NCBI GenBank assembly: GCA_900659855.1
Contig: CAACVI010000045.1
Coordinates: forward strand, 186,985 to 250,984
Reading direction: 5' to 3'
DNA: 64,000 nt
Origin: Candidatus Desulfarcum epimagneticum
GTDB taxonomy: Bacteria > Desulfobacterota > Desulfobacteria > Desulfobacterales > CR-1
Positions 16,867 to 26,159 of this stretch are shown in pieces (the stretch's first letter is position 1; every line of letters starts with the position of its first letter). The position numbers were made by a program, and so were the translations under genes. The notes beneath the pieces are model-generated. The model did not search any database. It was given only the letters and a program-made list of their open reading frames with translations, and was not told the origin of the DNA.

Positions 16867-17519
16867 GCCATGTGTCTTTTCAGGATATCGCCATTGTCGC
16901 GTGCGGAACCATGAGCCTTGAGCTGAGCCACTTAAAAAAGGAAGGCTTTCTGGACGCCCGCGCCATCTTCTACACAACGCCGGGGCTCCACCAGGACATC
17001 CCGGAGCTGGAGCGTCAGCTTGTGAGAAACATCAAAAGAGCCAAAGAAAAAGCGAGCAGAACCCTCGTGGTCTATGGGGAAAAATTTTGTTATGTAAACG
17101 TGGATGATCCCACGCGCGACATGAAAACAATCATCGAGGAGCAGGGCCCGGGGGTGACAAGAATCCGGGCCACCCACTGCATGGATATGCTGGCCGACGA
17201 AACGGAGCGTGAAAAAATCGCCCGTGAAATCGCGGGGGGCGAAAATGTGTGGTGGATGACGCCCGGCTGGATCAGGCATCGCGCGGAGGTGTTCAAGGGA
17301 TGGGACAAGGGAGTGGCCAATGAAAATTTTCCGCGGCATTCCGGGGGAGCGGTCGTGTTGGACGGCATTGGATATCTCGACCGCTATATGTCTGAAAAAC
17401 CTGAAGAATTCCTGGAATATTCCGACTGGATGGGCATTCCGATTCAAGCGTGTCCCATCAGCCTTGACAGATTCAAATCCCTTCTCCTGGAGCAGGCGAT
17501 GACAAAATCCGGCTCGTGA
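16863..17519 (+). CDS. DUF1638 protein
   Basis: This 218-residue protein begins VSFQDIAIVACGTMSLELSH and contains YGEKFCYVNVDD, RIRATHCMDMLAD and WWMTPGWIRH, characteristic of DUF1638. DUF1638 members are often found near corrinoid methyltransferase genes, but their reaction is not established. It overlaps the FAD oxidoreductase by 4 bases and ends the operon. Confidence 0.82.
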   Translation: MSHVSFQDIAIVACGTMSLELSHLKKEGFLDARAIFYTTPGLHQDIPELERQLVRNIKRAKEKASRTLVVYGEKFCYVNVDDPTRDMKTIIEEQGPGVTRIRATHCMDMLADETEREKIAREIAGGENVWWMTPGWIRHRAEVFKGWDKGVANENFPRHSGGAVVLDGIGYLDRYMSEKPEEFLEYSDWMGIPIQACPISLDRFKSLLLEQAMTKSGS

Positions 17520-17550
17520 GGCGTTTTTTATTCGCCATCTTCATTTCTCT

Positions 17551-17689
17551 GTCTGGATCAGGATTTTCAGGATTTCGGGATGAACAGGATGGACAGCGGC
17601 ATGAAAATCCGTTGACGCCCCTGGAAATAAAATGACAATCCCGCTCAGCATCCTGAAAATCCCGGAATCCTGAAAATCCTGATTCAGAC
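17551..17689. repeat. family C repeat, copy 1
   Basis: GTCTGGATCAGGATTTTCAGG at one end faces CCTGAAAATCCTGATTCAGAC at the other, with ATTTCGGGATGAACAGGATGG and AGCATCCTGAAAATCC between. It forms a long imperfect hairpin. Related copies lie at 37.07, 37.7 and 38.25 kb. The 17520-17825 gap otherwise holds no visible gene. Confidence 0.85.
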
Positions 17690-17825
17690 GGTTTTTGGAT
17701 TTATGAATATGAGATTGAAGTGTCACTGGAGCCAGGAGTGATCGCTCACGAAAGGACATCACTTCCGGAGGAAATTCTGTTTAAAACGCCTTGACATGGC
17801 GCCATAAAGCGCTACTATTTATTCA

Positions 17826-18080
17826 ATGAAAGCAAAACATCGGAAGACTTTGGAGGGCATTTTCGCCAAACCGACCCGGGCGAATATTAAATTCAGCGAT
17901 ATTGAATCCCTGGTCGAAGCCCTTGGCGGAGAAGTTCGACAGGGAGCCGGCTCACGGGTGGTTCTGGAACTTTCCGGAACAAGAGAATATGCCCACAGGC
18001 CTCATCCGGGAAAAGAAGCAAAAAAATATATGGTGGAAAAAATTCGCGAATGGTTGACAGATTTGGGAGTGAAGCCATGA
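17826..18080 (+). CDS. hicA: HicA-type mRNA interferase toxin
   Basis: This 84-residue protein contains the double-stranded-RNA-binding-like HicA fold: KFSDIESLVEALGGEVRQGAGSRVVLEL and a catalytic-histidine region YAHRPHPGKE. HicA toxins cut mRNA during translation. The gene overlaps hicB by 4 bases. The length is normal for the family. Confidence 0.9.
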   Translation: MKAKHRKTLEGIFAKPTRANIKFSDIESLVEALGGEVRQGAGSRVVLELSGTREYAHRPHPGKEAKKYMVEKIREWLTDLGVKP

Positions 18081-18412
18081 ACAGCATGACCTATAAGGGA
18101 TATCTCGCTAAAATAAATTTTGACGAACGTGACGGCGTCTTTTGGGGAAAAGCGCTGGGGATAAAAGACAGCGTCACCTTTGAGGGAGAAACCGTCGCGC
18201 AACTTGCCGAAGACTTTCACAACGCCATTGACCATTATCTGGATGACTGCAAAAAACAGGGGCGTCTTCCCGAAAAACCTTATTCCGGCCGGCTGACTTT
18301 GAGACTCTCCCCCGGCGCCCATGCCAAAATAGCCGCCGCCGCGGTTCATGAAGGAAAAAGTCTGAACAAATGGGTGGCGGACACGCTCGCTCAGGCGACG
18401 TATTCCCGGTGA
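18077..18412 (+). CDS. hicB: HicB-type antitoxin
   Basis: This 111-residue protein has the partial RNase H fold of HicB at its N-terminus (YKGYLAKINFDERDGVFWGKALGI...SVTFEGETVAQLAEDFHNAIDHYL). A ribbon-helix-helix DNA-binding end follows (LRLSPGAHAKIAAAAVHEGKSLNKWVADTL). It should neutralise HicA and autoregulate the pair. The ATG overlaps the toxin stop (ATGA). Confidence 0.9.
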   Translation: MNSMTYKGYLAKINFDERDGVFWGKALGIKDSVTFEGETVAQLAEDFHNAIDHYLDDCKKQGRLPEKPYSGRLTLRLSPGAHAKIAAAAVHEGKSLNKWVADTLAQATYSR

Positions 18413-18609
18413 TCGGAACTTTCTCAATGGTCAGGGAAAAAATTTCGGCCGATCCCCGTTTGACAAAATCCGCATAGCCGATCACATTGGATTCAGCTTT
18501 GATCCATTTTCCTTTTCGGCAGTCTGGGGGCGGACCAGGACAACTGTAAATTCTAAATTTCACATCCGGTATAAACGTTTTCTGGGGCTATGCCGCGATT
18601 TTTGCTTTC

Positions 18610-19053
18610 TTATCCCCAAACATCGTCCATGTCAATATTGAGGTCGTCATATCTTTGAACGGTTTCAATCCAATCGTCTTTTCTTTCTTTTATTTCAGCC
18701 TTCATCTCATCTAATTCTTCAGCGCTGACTTGACCGATTTTATTCATGTAAGAATAAAAATGTTTCAGGCTTGCAATGTTTTCTTTGATTGACGTTGGGG
18801 ATGCCCACATGGCTTTTTTGATAAACCAGTAGCCGAGAAAATAATTTAATTCCGTCACACCTTCCGCCGCCTCCTGGGGACTTTCGTACAACAAGAAATC
18901 GTTAATATAGAAATCAATGTTTCCCACATGTTTGGTTATGGTTTTCTGAGACAGTTTTTTATTTTCCAGGTAGCGTGTAAAGCCGATTATAAAGGTATGG
19001 TTTTCATTCTTGCGTTTTTCACATTCCGCCTCAAACTTTTCGTAGTCATCCAT
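18610..19053 (-). CDS. small recombinase-like protein (phage integrase N-terminal SAM-like domain)
   Basis: GGAGG lies 7 bases before the ATG at 19053. The 147-residue protein is all helical: FIIGFTRYLENKKLSQKTITKHVGNIDFYINDFL resembles the core-binding domain of tyrosine recombinases, but no catalytic Arg/His/Tyr domain follows. Stand-alone proteins of this size are common and of unknown role. Between 18413 and 18609 I see only a weak minus-strand GTG frame that runs into hicB. Confidence 0.65.
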   Translation of the reverse strand: MDDYEKFEAECEKRKNENHTFIIGFTRYLENKKLSQKTITKHVGNIDFYINDFLLYESPQEAAEGVTELNYFLGYWFIKKAMWASPTSIKENIASLKHFYSYMNKIGQVSAEELDEMKAEIKERKDDWIETVQRYDDLNIDMDDVWG

Positions 19054-19092
19054 TGTCAAACCTCCAATGTCACTACTTTTAATTCTGAAACA

Positions 19093-19127
19093 AAAAAGGG
19101 CCGCCTGTTCATCCGGCGACCCTTTTT
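19093..19127. terminator. bidirectional intrinsic terminator after fadA
   Basis: AAAAAGGG (19093-19100) pairs with CCCTTTTT (19120-19127), with an inner GCC/GGC stem. T runs follow on both strands. It lies just past the fadA stop and before the small recombinase-like gene. Confidence 0.8.
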
Positions 19128-19147
19128 CAGTTCAAACAAACGATCTT

Positions 19148-20326
19148 TTAGTCACACAGCTCAAACAGCGCCGCGGCTCCCATTCCTCCGCCGATGCACA
19201 TGGACTCCACGCCGTACTTGACGCCCTTTGTCCGCATGTTGGCCAGAAGGGTGGCGCAGAGTTTGGCGCCCGTGCATCCCAGGGGATGGCCCAGGGCGAT
19301 GGCGCCGCCGTGGATGTTCACCTTCTCATTGTCGATGCCCAGCTCCCGCACACTGTAAAGCGCCTGGGAGGCGAAGGCCTCGTTGATCTCGAAAAGGCCC
19401 ACATCCTCCAGTTTCACGCCGGTCTGCTCCATGAGCTTGGGAATGGCGTACCGGGGGCCCACGCCCATTTCATCGGGACGGCAGCCCACGGTGGTGTATC
19501 CCGCGATCCTGGCGATGGGTTTGACGCCGAATTCTTTGACCTTGTCCTCACTCATGATGACCGAAACAGCGGAGCCGTCTGTGGTCTGGGAGGAGTTCCC
19601 GGCCGTGACGGTTCCACCGGCGGCGAACACGGGATTGAGCTTGGCCAGACCCTCAACCGTGGTGGTCTCCCGGATGCCGTCGTCGAAATCCTGCATGAAG
19701 GTCTCTTTTTTCATGGTTCCGTCCGCCTGCTCCACAAACTTGGCGGCCGGGGTGGGAACCAGCTCGGTGAAGAGTTTTTCCGCCTTGGCTTTGGCGGCCT
19801 TCATCTGGGAATTGTAGGCGAACTCATCCTGCTCCTCCCGGGAGACATTGTAGCGGTTGGCCACGTTCTCCGCCGTGATGCCCATGGACACGTAAAGGTC
19901 GGGATGCTCAATGGTGTGCTCGGGATGAGGGCGGGGAAGATATCCGCCCATGGGCACGTAGGTCATGGACTCGATGCCGCCGCCGATGACCACGTCGGAC
20001 CATCCGGCCATGACCCTTAAGCTGGCCAGGGCGATGGCCTCAAGTCCCGAGGAGCAGAACCGGTTGACCGTGGCGCCGGACACCTCGATGGGAAATCCCG
20101 CGATCTGAAGGGCCAGCCTTCCGATGTTGAGCCCCTGCTCGGCCTCGGGAAAGGAGCACCCGATCATGGCGTCCTGGACATCTTTCTTTTCCAGATTGTC
20201 TGTTTTTTCAACGGCCTTGTTTAAAATGAAGGACAAAAGGTCCTCCGGCCGGGTGTCTTTAAAGGCCCCCTTGTTTCTCCTGCAGCCGGGGGTCCTCACG
20301 GATGTGACGATATATGCGTCTCTCAT
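19148..20326 (-). CDS. fadA: acetyl-CoA acyltransferase (thiolase)
   Basis: Start 20326 has AAGGAG 10 bases upstream. The 392-residue protein has the thiolase residues: acylated Cys in [25 protein letters not shown] with the catalytic His, and a C-terminal CIGGGMGAA Cys. It cleaves 3-ketoacyl-CoA in beta-oxidation. It lies 56 bases after the multifunctional dehydrogenase/hydratase gene, so the two make an operon for fatty-acid degradation. Confidence 0.93.
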   Translation of the reverse strand: MRDAYIVTSVRTPGCRRNKGAFKDTRPEDLLSFILNKAVEKTDNLEKKDVQDAMIGCSFPEAEQGLNIGRLALQIAGFPIEVSGATVNRFCSSGLEAIALASLRVMAGWSDVVIGGGIESMTYVPMGGYLPRPHPEHTIEHPDLYVSMGITAENVANRYNVSREEQDEFAYNSQMKAAKAKAEKLFTELVPTPAAKFVEQADGTMKKETFMQDFDDGIRETTTVEGLAKLNPVFAAGGTVTAGNSSQTTDGSAVSVIMSEDKVKEFGVKPIARIAGYTTVGCRPDEMGVGPRYAIPKLMEQTGVKLEDVGLFEINEAFASQALYSVRELGIDNEKVNIHGGAIALGHPLGCTGAKLCATLLANMRTKGVKYGVESMCIGGGMGAAALFELCD

Positions 20327-20382
20327 GACAATATTCTCCTTAAATCGAATTTTTGCGGCGCCGTCCAAATGGATGCGGCGTC

Positions 20383-22791
20383 TTAGTTCCGAAGCGGCTT
20401 GCCTGTCTTCATCATATGCTCGACCCGGGCCACTGTCTTTTCCTCTTTCCAGAAATCCACGAAAGCCTCGCGCTCAAGGGCCAGTATGGCCTCTTCCTCG
20501 ACCTCGCTGTTGGCCCTGGCTGTTCCGCCGCTGACGACAAAGGCGATCCGTTTGGCCAGAAAGGCGTCGTATTCGCTCAAAAATTTTCCGCTGAGCATGT
20601 TGGAGATTTCCGCGTTCACCATGCCTGCGGCCGATTCTCCGAAGACCCGAATTTTTTCCTTCGGCGGCGGAGCGTATCCCTCGTCCACCATTTTCAGAAC
20701 CTCTTTTTTGGCCTCTCCGATCTGGTAATCCCGGTTGAAGACGATCCGGTCATTGGGTCCCAGGAAACCGTTGGCCCGGGCCTGGGCCGCCGACATGGAG
20801 ACCTTGGCCATGGCGATGGACATGAACACCGGCAGGAAAAAGCTCGCGAGATTCACGTCTTTCACCGGCGCGGGAATGGTGGAAACGAACTTCTTCCACA
20901 GGTTCAGGCATCCGCCGCCCGCAGGCAGAAGGCCCACGCCGATTTCAACCAGACCCATGTAAAGCTCGCAGTGGGCCACGATCTTGTCCGCCGCGCCCAA
21001 ACACACCTCGCAGCCGCCGCCCAGGGCCATGCCGTAGGGGGCCGCCACCACAGGAATGGCGGAGTAGCGGATGTTCTGCATGCCGTCCTGGGCCGATTTG
21101 AGGAAAGAATCGATCTCGGAGTATTTCTTCTCTTTGGCCAGACCCGCCATGAAAGCCAGGTCGCCGCCGGCTGAAAAAGCGCCGGGCATTCCGCCGGCCT
21201 GGTTGCCGATGACCAGCCCCACGCCGTTTTGGTCCACAAATTCCATGGCGTCGCGCATGGTCTCCACGATCTCGCCGTTGATGGCGTTCATCTTGGTGTG
21301 GAACTCGCAGCAGAAAACGCCGTCTCCCAAATCGATGAGGGAGGCGGAGTTGTTGGACAAAGCCACCTTGCCGTCTGCTCTCAATCCGGCCAGGGAGACG
21401 ATGGCGTCGCTGACCTGGACCTCTTTGTAGGACTTGGAGGCGAAATCATAATAATGCCGTTTGCCGCTCTCCACTTTGTAGAAAGAGGCGTTTCCGGCGG
21501 CCAGCATGTCCAGGATGGGGGCCGGAACGTCCAGGCCGTCGGCCTTCATCTTCTCCACCGACTTTTCAAGGCCGATGGCGTCCCAGGACTCAAAGGGCCC
21601 CATCTCAAAGTTGAATCCCCATTTCATGGCGTTGTCGATCTCAACGATGGTGTCGGAGATCTCCGGAATCCGGTTGGCCGCGTAAATCAGGTTGTCGGAC
21701 ACGGCCTTCCAGGCGAACTTGGCCCCCCGGTCGTCGCCGTACACCACGGCCCGCATTCTCTCGGGCAGGCTTTTGGCCTTTTTCGCCGCGGCCAGGCACG
21801 GAAATTCCGCCCGCTCATACTCGCTGTACTCCAGAGTCGCGGGGTCGATGACCTTGCGGACTTTCTTCCATTCCGGGGTCAGGTCCGTTTTGTAAAAACC
21901 GCTCTTGGTTTTGGAGCCCAAAAGTTTTTTCTCGATCATGGAGTTCACGAAATCAGGCATGACAAAACTGTCCCGGGCCTCGTCGCCTTCGATGAGCTCA
22001 TAGGTGTTGGCGGCCACATGCACCAGGGTGTCCAGACCCACGATGTCCGCCGTTTTGAACATGGCGGTCTTGGGCCGTCCCAGGGCGACGCCGAACATGG
22101 CGTCGGCCTCGGGAATGGTGAAGCCTTCCTCAATCATGAGCTGCATGGTTTTCACCATGCCCTGGACCCCGATCCGGTTTCCCACGAAGTTGGGGGTGTC
22201 CTTGGCCCACACGATCCCCTTGCCCAGGACTCTTTCGCCGAAATCGGCCATGAAATCCAGAACGTCGGAATCCGTGTCCTCGCCGGGGATGATTTCCAGA
22301 AGCTTCATGTAGCGGACGGGGTTGAAAAAATGGGTGCCCAGGAAGTTTTTTCGAAAATCATCGGAAAGGCCCTGGGACATGCTTTTTAAGGGAATGCCGG
22401 ACGTGTTGGAAGACACGATGGTCCCGGGTTTGCGGATTCCGTCGATGCGCTTGAACAGCTCCTGCTTGATTTTGAGATTCTCCACCACCACTTCGACGAT
22501 CCAGTCGCAGTCCGCGATTTTGTCGAAATCATCGTCCATGTTGCCGATTTCAATCAGATTCGCGTCTTTTTTCTGCATAAGCAAAGCCGGCCTGGATTTC
22601 ATGACAGCGTCCATCCCGGCCTTCACAATTCGATTTCGGGCCGCCGGGTCGTTTTTTTCGTCATCTTTCAAATCAAATGGAACGATGTCCAAAAGCAACG
22701 TTTTGACGCCGACGCCGGCGAGAAGCGCCGCTATGCCGCCTCCCATGACGCCGGAGCCGATAACCGCGGCCTTCCTGATCTTTCTAATCAT
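20383..22791 (-). CDS. fadN: 3-hydroxyacyl-CoA dehydrogenase/enoyl-CoA hydratase (FadN-like)
   Basis: GGAGGG precedes the ATG at 22791. The 802-residue protein has the NAD domain first (AVIGSGVMGGGIAALLAG, from residue 8), then HADH C-terminal domains (THFFNPVRYMKLLEII; NFVGNRIGVQGMV). A crotonase domain lies near residues 490-700 (SAGGDLAFMAG; MALGGGCEVCLGAADKI; LVEIGVGLLPAGGG). This dehydrogenase-first order is that of Bacillus FadN rather than E. coli FadB. It carries out hydration and oxidation in beta-oxidation. FadR-like palindromes lie upstream. Confidence 0.93.
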   Translation of the reverse strand: MIRKIRKAAVIGSGVMGGGIAALLAGVGVKTLLLDIVPFDLKDDEKNDPAARNRIVKAGMDAVMKSRPALLMQKKDANLIEIGNMDDDFDKIADCDWIVEVVVENLKIKQELFKRIDGIRKPGTIVSSNTSGIPLKSMSQGLSDDFRKNFLGTHFFNPVRYMKLLEIIPGEDTDSDVLDFMADFGERVLGKGIVWAKDTPNFVGNRIGVQGMVKTMQLMIEEGFTIPEADAMFGVALGRPKTAMFKTADIVGLDTLVHVAANTYELIEGDEARDSFVMPDFVNSMIEKKLLGSKTKSGFYKTDLTPEWKKVRKVIDPATLEYSEYERAEFPCLAAAKKAKSLPERMRAVVYGDDRGAKFAWKAVSDNLIYAANRIPEISDTIVEIDNAMKWGFNFEMGPFESWDAIGLEKSVEKMKADGLDVPAPILDMLAAGNASFYKVESGKRHYYDFASKSYKEVQVSDAIVSLAGLRADGKVALSNNSASLIDLGDGVFCCEFHTKMNAINGEIVETMRDAMEFVDQNGVGLVIGNQAGGMPGAFSAGGDLAFMAGLAKEKKYSEIDSFLKSAQDGMQNIRYSAIPVVAAPYGMALGGGCEVCLGAADKIVAHCELYMGLVEIGVGLLPAGGGCLNLWKKFVSTIPAPVKDVNLASFFLPVFMSIAMAKVSMSAAQARANGFLGPNDRIVFNRDYQIGEAKKEVLKMVDEGYAPPPKEKIRVFGESAAGMVNAEISNMLSGKFLSEYDAFLAKRIAFVVSGGTARANSEVEEEAILALEREAFVDFWKEEKTVARVEHMMKTGKPLRN

Positions 22792-22821
22792 AGCATACCC
22801 TCCAAAATAATGTTTTAAATC

Positions 22822-22847
22822 GATAAATGAATGAAGATTCATTTATC
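22822..22847. promoter_or_regulatory. FadR-like operator upstream of fadN
   Basis: GATAAATGAAT (22822-22832) and ATTCATTTATC (22837-22847) form a perfect 11-bp inverted repeat around GAAG. It resembles the Bacillus FadR (TetR family) box TGAATGA-N-TA-N-TCATTCA. A TTGACA read on the minus strand (22868-22873) places it over the presumed -10/start region, so it should repress fadN-fadA when acyl-CoA is low. The regulator gene is not in the window. Confidence 0.75.
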
Positions 22848-23004
22848 TATCAAAGAAAATATGACACTGTCAAGTAAATTAAAATTCGGGGCTTTTGCCG
22901 GACGGATTTTTATAATGATGTTATTTCAAATAATTATGATTTTGATGCCTATTTTCAGGCGCTTTTTCATTGAAACGGGAAAATATTTTCCGGGCCGGGG
23001 TCAA

Positions 23005-23022
23005 AATGAATCAAGATTCATT
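23005..23022. promoter_or_regulatory. second FadR-like operator
   Basis: AATGAAT-CAAG-ATTCATT is a perfect 7-bp inverted repeat with the same half-site as the fadN operator. It lies between fadN and the rightward promoter at 23052. Confidence 0.7.
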
Positions 23023-23051
23023 CAGCATGAAAAAAAAATCTAATATTTTTC

Positions 23052-23097
23052 TTGACAAACTGAATCCTTCCAATTTATAAAGGTGAATTCGATTCAC
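23052..23097 (+). promoter_or_regulatory. sigma-70 promoter with operator at the start site
   Basis: TTGACA (23052-23057) and TATAAA (23076-23081) are 18 bases apart. GTGAATTCGATTCAC (23083-23097), an inverted GTGAAT/ATTCAC, covers the predicted start near 23088. The half-site recalls the nearby FadR-like boxes, so the same or a related regulator may act here. Confidence 0.65.
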
Positions 23098-23174
23098 GAG
23101 CACACGACTATCTAATTATTGCGAAAACCCCCGCCTGCCCATTTCCGAGACTGGGCAAATGAGGGGTTTTTTTT
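23088..23174 (+). ncRNA. candidate small RNA, about 87 nt
   Basis: A predicted transcript from the 23052 promoter would end at a strong terminator: AAAACCCC (23124-23131) pairs with GGGGTTTT (23163-23170), an inner TGCCCA/TGGGCA stem sits inside, and the U run extends to 23174. EF-G has a separate promoter after this terminator, so the unit appears self-contained. No convincing open frame lies inside it. It could instead be an attenuated EF-G leader. Confidence 0.5.
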
Positions 23175-23194
23175 ATCATTGGGCATTTTTTTTT

Positions 23195-23223
23195 TTGCCA
23201 TTTGGCGTCCTGCCCTTTATAAT
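23195..23223 (+). promoter_or_regulatory. sigma-70 promoter for EF-G
   Basis: TTGCCA (23195-23200) and a perfect TATAAT (23218-23223) are separated by 17 bases. It lies downstream of the terminator at 23174 and 53 bases before the EF-G start codon. Confidence 0.7.
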
Positions 23224-23275
23224 ACCCTTTAAACAGCCCTGGAGAGCGGGCCATCAAAAAAAAGCGTTTGAAAGC

Positions 23276-25375
23276 ATGAAAAATCACATTTCAAAATTGA
23301 GGAACATCGGCATCAGCGCCCACATCGACGCCGGAAAGACCACCCTGACCGAAAGGATTCTGTTCTACACCAAAAGAATTCACTCCATCCATGACGTCAA
23401 AGGCAAAGACGGGGTCGGCGCCACCATGGATTTTATGGAGCTGGAAAAGGAGCGGGGCATCACCATCGCCTCCGCCGCCACTTACTGCCGGTGGAACGAC
23501 CATGAAATCAACATCATCGACACCCCGGGCCACGTGGATTTCACCATCGAGGTGGAGCGTTCCCTGAGGGTGCTGGACGGCGCCGTGCTGGTGCTGTGCG
23601 CCGTGGGAGGGGTGCAGTCCCAGTCCATCACGGTGGACCGCCAGATGGCCCGGTACAAGGTGCCCTGCATCGCCTTTGTCAACAAATGCGACAGAAGCGG
23701 GGCCAATCCATTCAAGGTCATCGACCAGCTTAAGGAAAAACTGGGCCACAACGCCGTGGCCATGCAGATTCCCATCGGACTGGAGGCGGACCTGGAGGGC
23801 CTGGTGGACCTGGTTTCCATGAAAGCCGTTTATTTTGACGGACCCAGCGGGGAGGACATCCGTGTTGAGGACATTCCCGAAAGCCTCGCGGCCGAAGCCG
23901 AGGCCAGACGGGAAGAGCTGATTGACGCGGCCTCCATGTTTTCCGAGGAGCTGATGGAGGCGGCCCTGGAAGAGCGGATCACCGAAGACCTGATTATCTC
24001 GGCGGTCCGCCAGGCGGCCCTGGAGCGCCTCATCACCCCTGTGTTCATGGGCTCGGCCTATAAAAACAAGGGGGTCCAGCCCCTTCTGGACGCCGTCACC
24101 CAACTGCTCCCGTGCCCCGCCGACATTCAGAACCAGGCCCTTGACGCCGATGACGAGGACCGGGCTGTGGACCTGGTCTCGAACGACCAAAGCCCCCTGG
24201 TGGCGCTGGCCTTCAAACTGGAGGACGGCCAGTACGGCCAGCTCACCTATATCCGGGTGTACCAGGGGACCCTGTCCTCGGGAAGCGTCGTGATCAACTC
24301 CCGGACGGGAAACAAGGTGAAAATCGGACGGGTGGTCCGGCTCCACGCCAGCCAGATGGAGGACATCAACGCCATCCCCGCCGGCCACATCGGGGCGCTG
24401 TTCGGCATCGACTGCGCCTCCGGAGACACCTTCACGGAAAAGGGCATGGGCCTGACCATGACGTCCATGTATGTCCCGGAGCCGGTCATCTCCATCGCGG
24501 TGCGGGCCGAAACCTCCGCGGACGAAGTCCACATGTCCAAGGCCCTTTCCCGTTTCACCAAGGAAGACCCCACATTCAAAACCCATGTGAGCCCCGAAAC
24601 CGGCGACACCCTCATATCCGGGATGGGGGAGCTTCACCTTGAGGTGTACATCGAAAGAATGCGCCGGGAATACAACGCCAATGTCGTCACCGGAAGGCCC
24701 AAGGTGTCTTACCGGGAAACCATCACCCGGAAGGCGGCGTTTAATTATACCCATAAAAAACAGACCGGGGGCGCGGGCCAGTTCGGACGCGTGGCCGGAT
24801 ATATGGAGCCGATTTCCGACGAGGAGTTTGTCTTTGAAAACAAAATCACCGGCGGCTCCATCCCCACGCAGTACATTCCGTCTTGCGAAAAAAGCTTTCA
24901 GAAATGCATGGCGAAAAGCCCCAAAATGGAATTTCCCATCACCGGGGTCAAAATTCTCATTGACGACGGCGCCTATCATGCTGTGGACTCATCGGAAATG
25001 GCTTTCCAGGCGGCGGCCCGCGGGGCCTTTCTGGAGGGATTCGCCAGGGCCGCGCCCATCATCCTTGAGCCGGTGATGAAAGTGGTGGTGGAGACCCCGC
25101 CGGAATTCCAGGGCGCCGTCATGGGGCTGATCAACCAGCGCCGGGGCGTCATATCCAGCTGCCAGGACGAGGGAACCGTGTGCATCATCGAGTCCGCCGT
25201 TCCTCTGGCCGACATGTTCGGCTACGCCACCTTTCTCCGGTCATCCACCCAGGGAAAGGCCCAGTTCACCATGGAATTCGACGCCTACAAACAGGTTCCC
25301 GCAGCCGTGGCCGAGGAAATCCGAAAAGATCAAAAGGAGAAAAAAAACCCGGGGTCCGGCGCAAAGAAAAAGTAA
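23276..25375 (+). CDS. fusA: elongation factor G, mitochondrial-EFG1/spdEFG1 type
   Basis: ATG 23276 is chosen because the family begins [20 protein letters not shown]; the upstream frame runs through the terminator hairpin. The 699-residue protein has the GTPase motifs [17 protein letters not shown] and NKCDRSG, then EF-G domains II-V ([24 protein letters not shown]). [20 protein letters not shown] and [17 protein letters not shown] match mitochondrial EFG1 more closely than ordinary EF-G. Deltaproteobacteria, spirochaetes and planctomycetes carry such spdEFG paralogues for translocation. A second EF-G probably exists elsewhere. Confidence 0.9.
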   Translation: MKNHISKLRNIGISAHIDAGKTTLTERILFYTKRIHSIHDVKGKDGVGATMDFMELEKERGITIASAATYCRWNDHEINIIDTPGHVDFTIEVERSLRVLDGAVLVLCAVGGVQSQSITVDRQMARYKVPCIAFVNKCDRSGANPFKVIDQLKEKLGHNAVAMQIPIGLEADLEGLVDLVSMKAVYFDGPSGEDIRVEDIPESLAAEAEARREELIDAASMFSEELMEAALEERITEDLIISAVRQAALERLITPVFMGSAYKNKGVQPLLDAVTQLLPCPADIQNQALDADDEDRAVDLVSNDQSPLVALAFKLEDGQYGQLTYIRVYQGTLSSGSVVINSRTGNKVKIGRVVRLHASQMEDINAIPAGHIGALFGIDCASGDTFTEKGMGLTMTSMYVPEPVISIAVRAETSADEVHMSKALSRFTKEDPTFKTHVSPETGDTLISGMGELHLEVYIERMRREYNANVVTGRPKVSYRETITRKAAFNYTHKKQTGGAGQFGRVAGYMEPISDEEFVFENKITGGSIPTQYIPSCEKSFQKCMAKSPKMEFPITGVKILIDDGAYHAVDSSEMAFQAAARGAFLEGFARAAPIILEPVMKVVVETPPEFQGAVMGLINQRRGVISSCQDEGTVCIIESAVPLADMFGYATFLRSSTQGKAQFTMEFDAYKQVPAAVAEEIRKDQKEKKNPGSGAKKK

Positions 25376-25453
25376 TCCATTCACACATTAAAAAACAGAC
25401 AAACCCGTGAAAAACGGAATCGTATAAAAGAAAAGAAATAAGGAGTCTTGATT

Positions 25454-26146
25454 ATGACACAACCAAAGCCCGCCTCGAGCAATCCCCTGGCGCTTCTGGG
25501 GCTTGACTCCGAGGACATGTTCGCAAAAGGCGGATTCGGCGTGGTCTTTTCCCGCGCCGGCGTGGGCAAAACCGCGTTCCTGGTTCAGCTGGCCATCAAC
25601 GCCATGGCCGCCGGAAAAAGGGCCCTGCACATCAGCCTCAACGACCCGGTGAGCAAGATCAACCTCTGGTACAAAGAAGTCTCCGGGAACGCCGCCGGAT
25701 CATTCATCGACATGACCGGCGACGATCTGTTTGAAACCATCCAGTCCCGCCGGTTTATCATGACGTTCAAACCCGAGGAGTTCGGGGCCGCCAAACTGGA
25801 GGAGCGCGTGGCCGAGCTGGCCGATCAGAACATTTTTTCCCCGGACATCATCGCCATTGACGGCGTTCGATTTGACGAAGGGGCCGACGGCCTTTTGTCG
25901 GACCTGAAAGCCGTTTCGGAAAAACGCCGGGTCCCCATGTGGCTCACCATGCGCACGCACCGACAGGAAAGCGGGGACAAAAGCCAGGCGCTCAAACCCT
26001 TTTCCGATTTCGCCCATCTGTTCGATGTGGCGGTTCAGCTGTATCCCGAGGGCAAAAACATCATCGTCAGGCGAGTCAAAGGGGGCGACGGCGTCCAGGC
26101 GCTTCTGGACCCCGCCACCATGCTCGTCAAAAAAGCGGACCGATAA
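25454..26146 (+). CDS. RecA/KaiC-fold P-loop ATPase
   Basis: ATG 25454 has AAGGAG 8 bases upstream. The 230-residue protein has Walker A SRAGVGKTAFLVQLA (about residues 33-47), LHISLNDPVSKINLWY and Walker B DIIAIDGVRF. It is about the length of a single KaiC/RadA-like domain with no extra DNA-binding segment. The role is unknown. It follows EF-G by 78 bases in the same direction and may be cotranscribed. Confidence 0.7.
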   Translation: MTQPKPASSNPLALLGLDSEDMFAKGGFGVVFSRAGVGKTAFLVQLAINAMAAGKRALHISLNDPVSKINLWYKEVSGNAAGSFIDMTGDDLFETIQSRRFIMTFKPEEFGAAKLEERVAELADQNIFSPDIIAIDGVRFDEGADGLLSDLKAVSEKRRVPMWLTMRTHRQESGDKSQALKPFSDFAHLFDVAVQLYPEGKNIIVRRVKGGDGVQALLDPATMLVKKADR

Positions 26147-26159
26147 AGCCCCGCCGGCG

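Noticed and set aside
18413-18609. A minus-strand GTG frame starting at 18563 (KFRIYSCPGPPPDC...)
   Set aside because: The first 50 codons look protein-like, but the frame runs antisense through hicB and has no good start site. At most it is a remnant of an older gene.
22831-23043. A 70-codon plus-strand frame beside fadN
   Set aside because: It begins inside the FadR-like operator and covers the other operator. Low-complexity and without a ribosome site.
23159-23275. A 39-residue N-terminal extension of EF-G
   Set aside because: It would be translated from the terminator hairpin and would span the EF-G promoter. The family starts at the ATG 23276.
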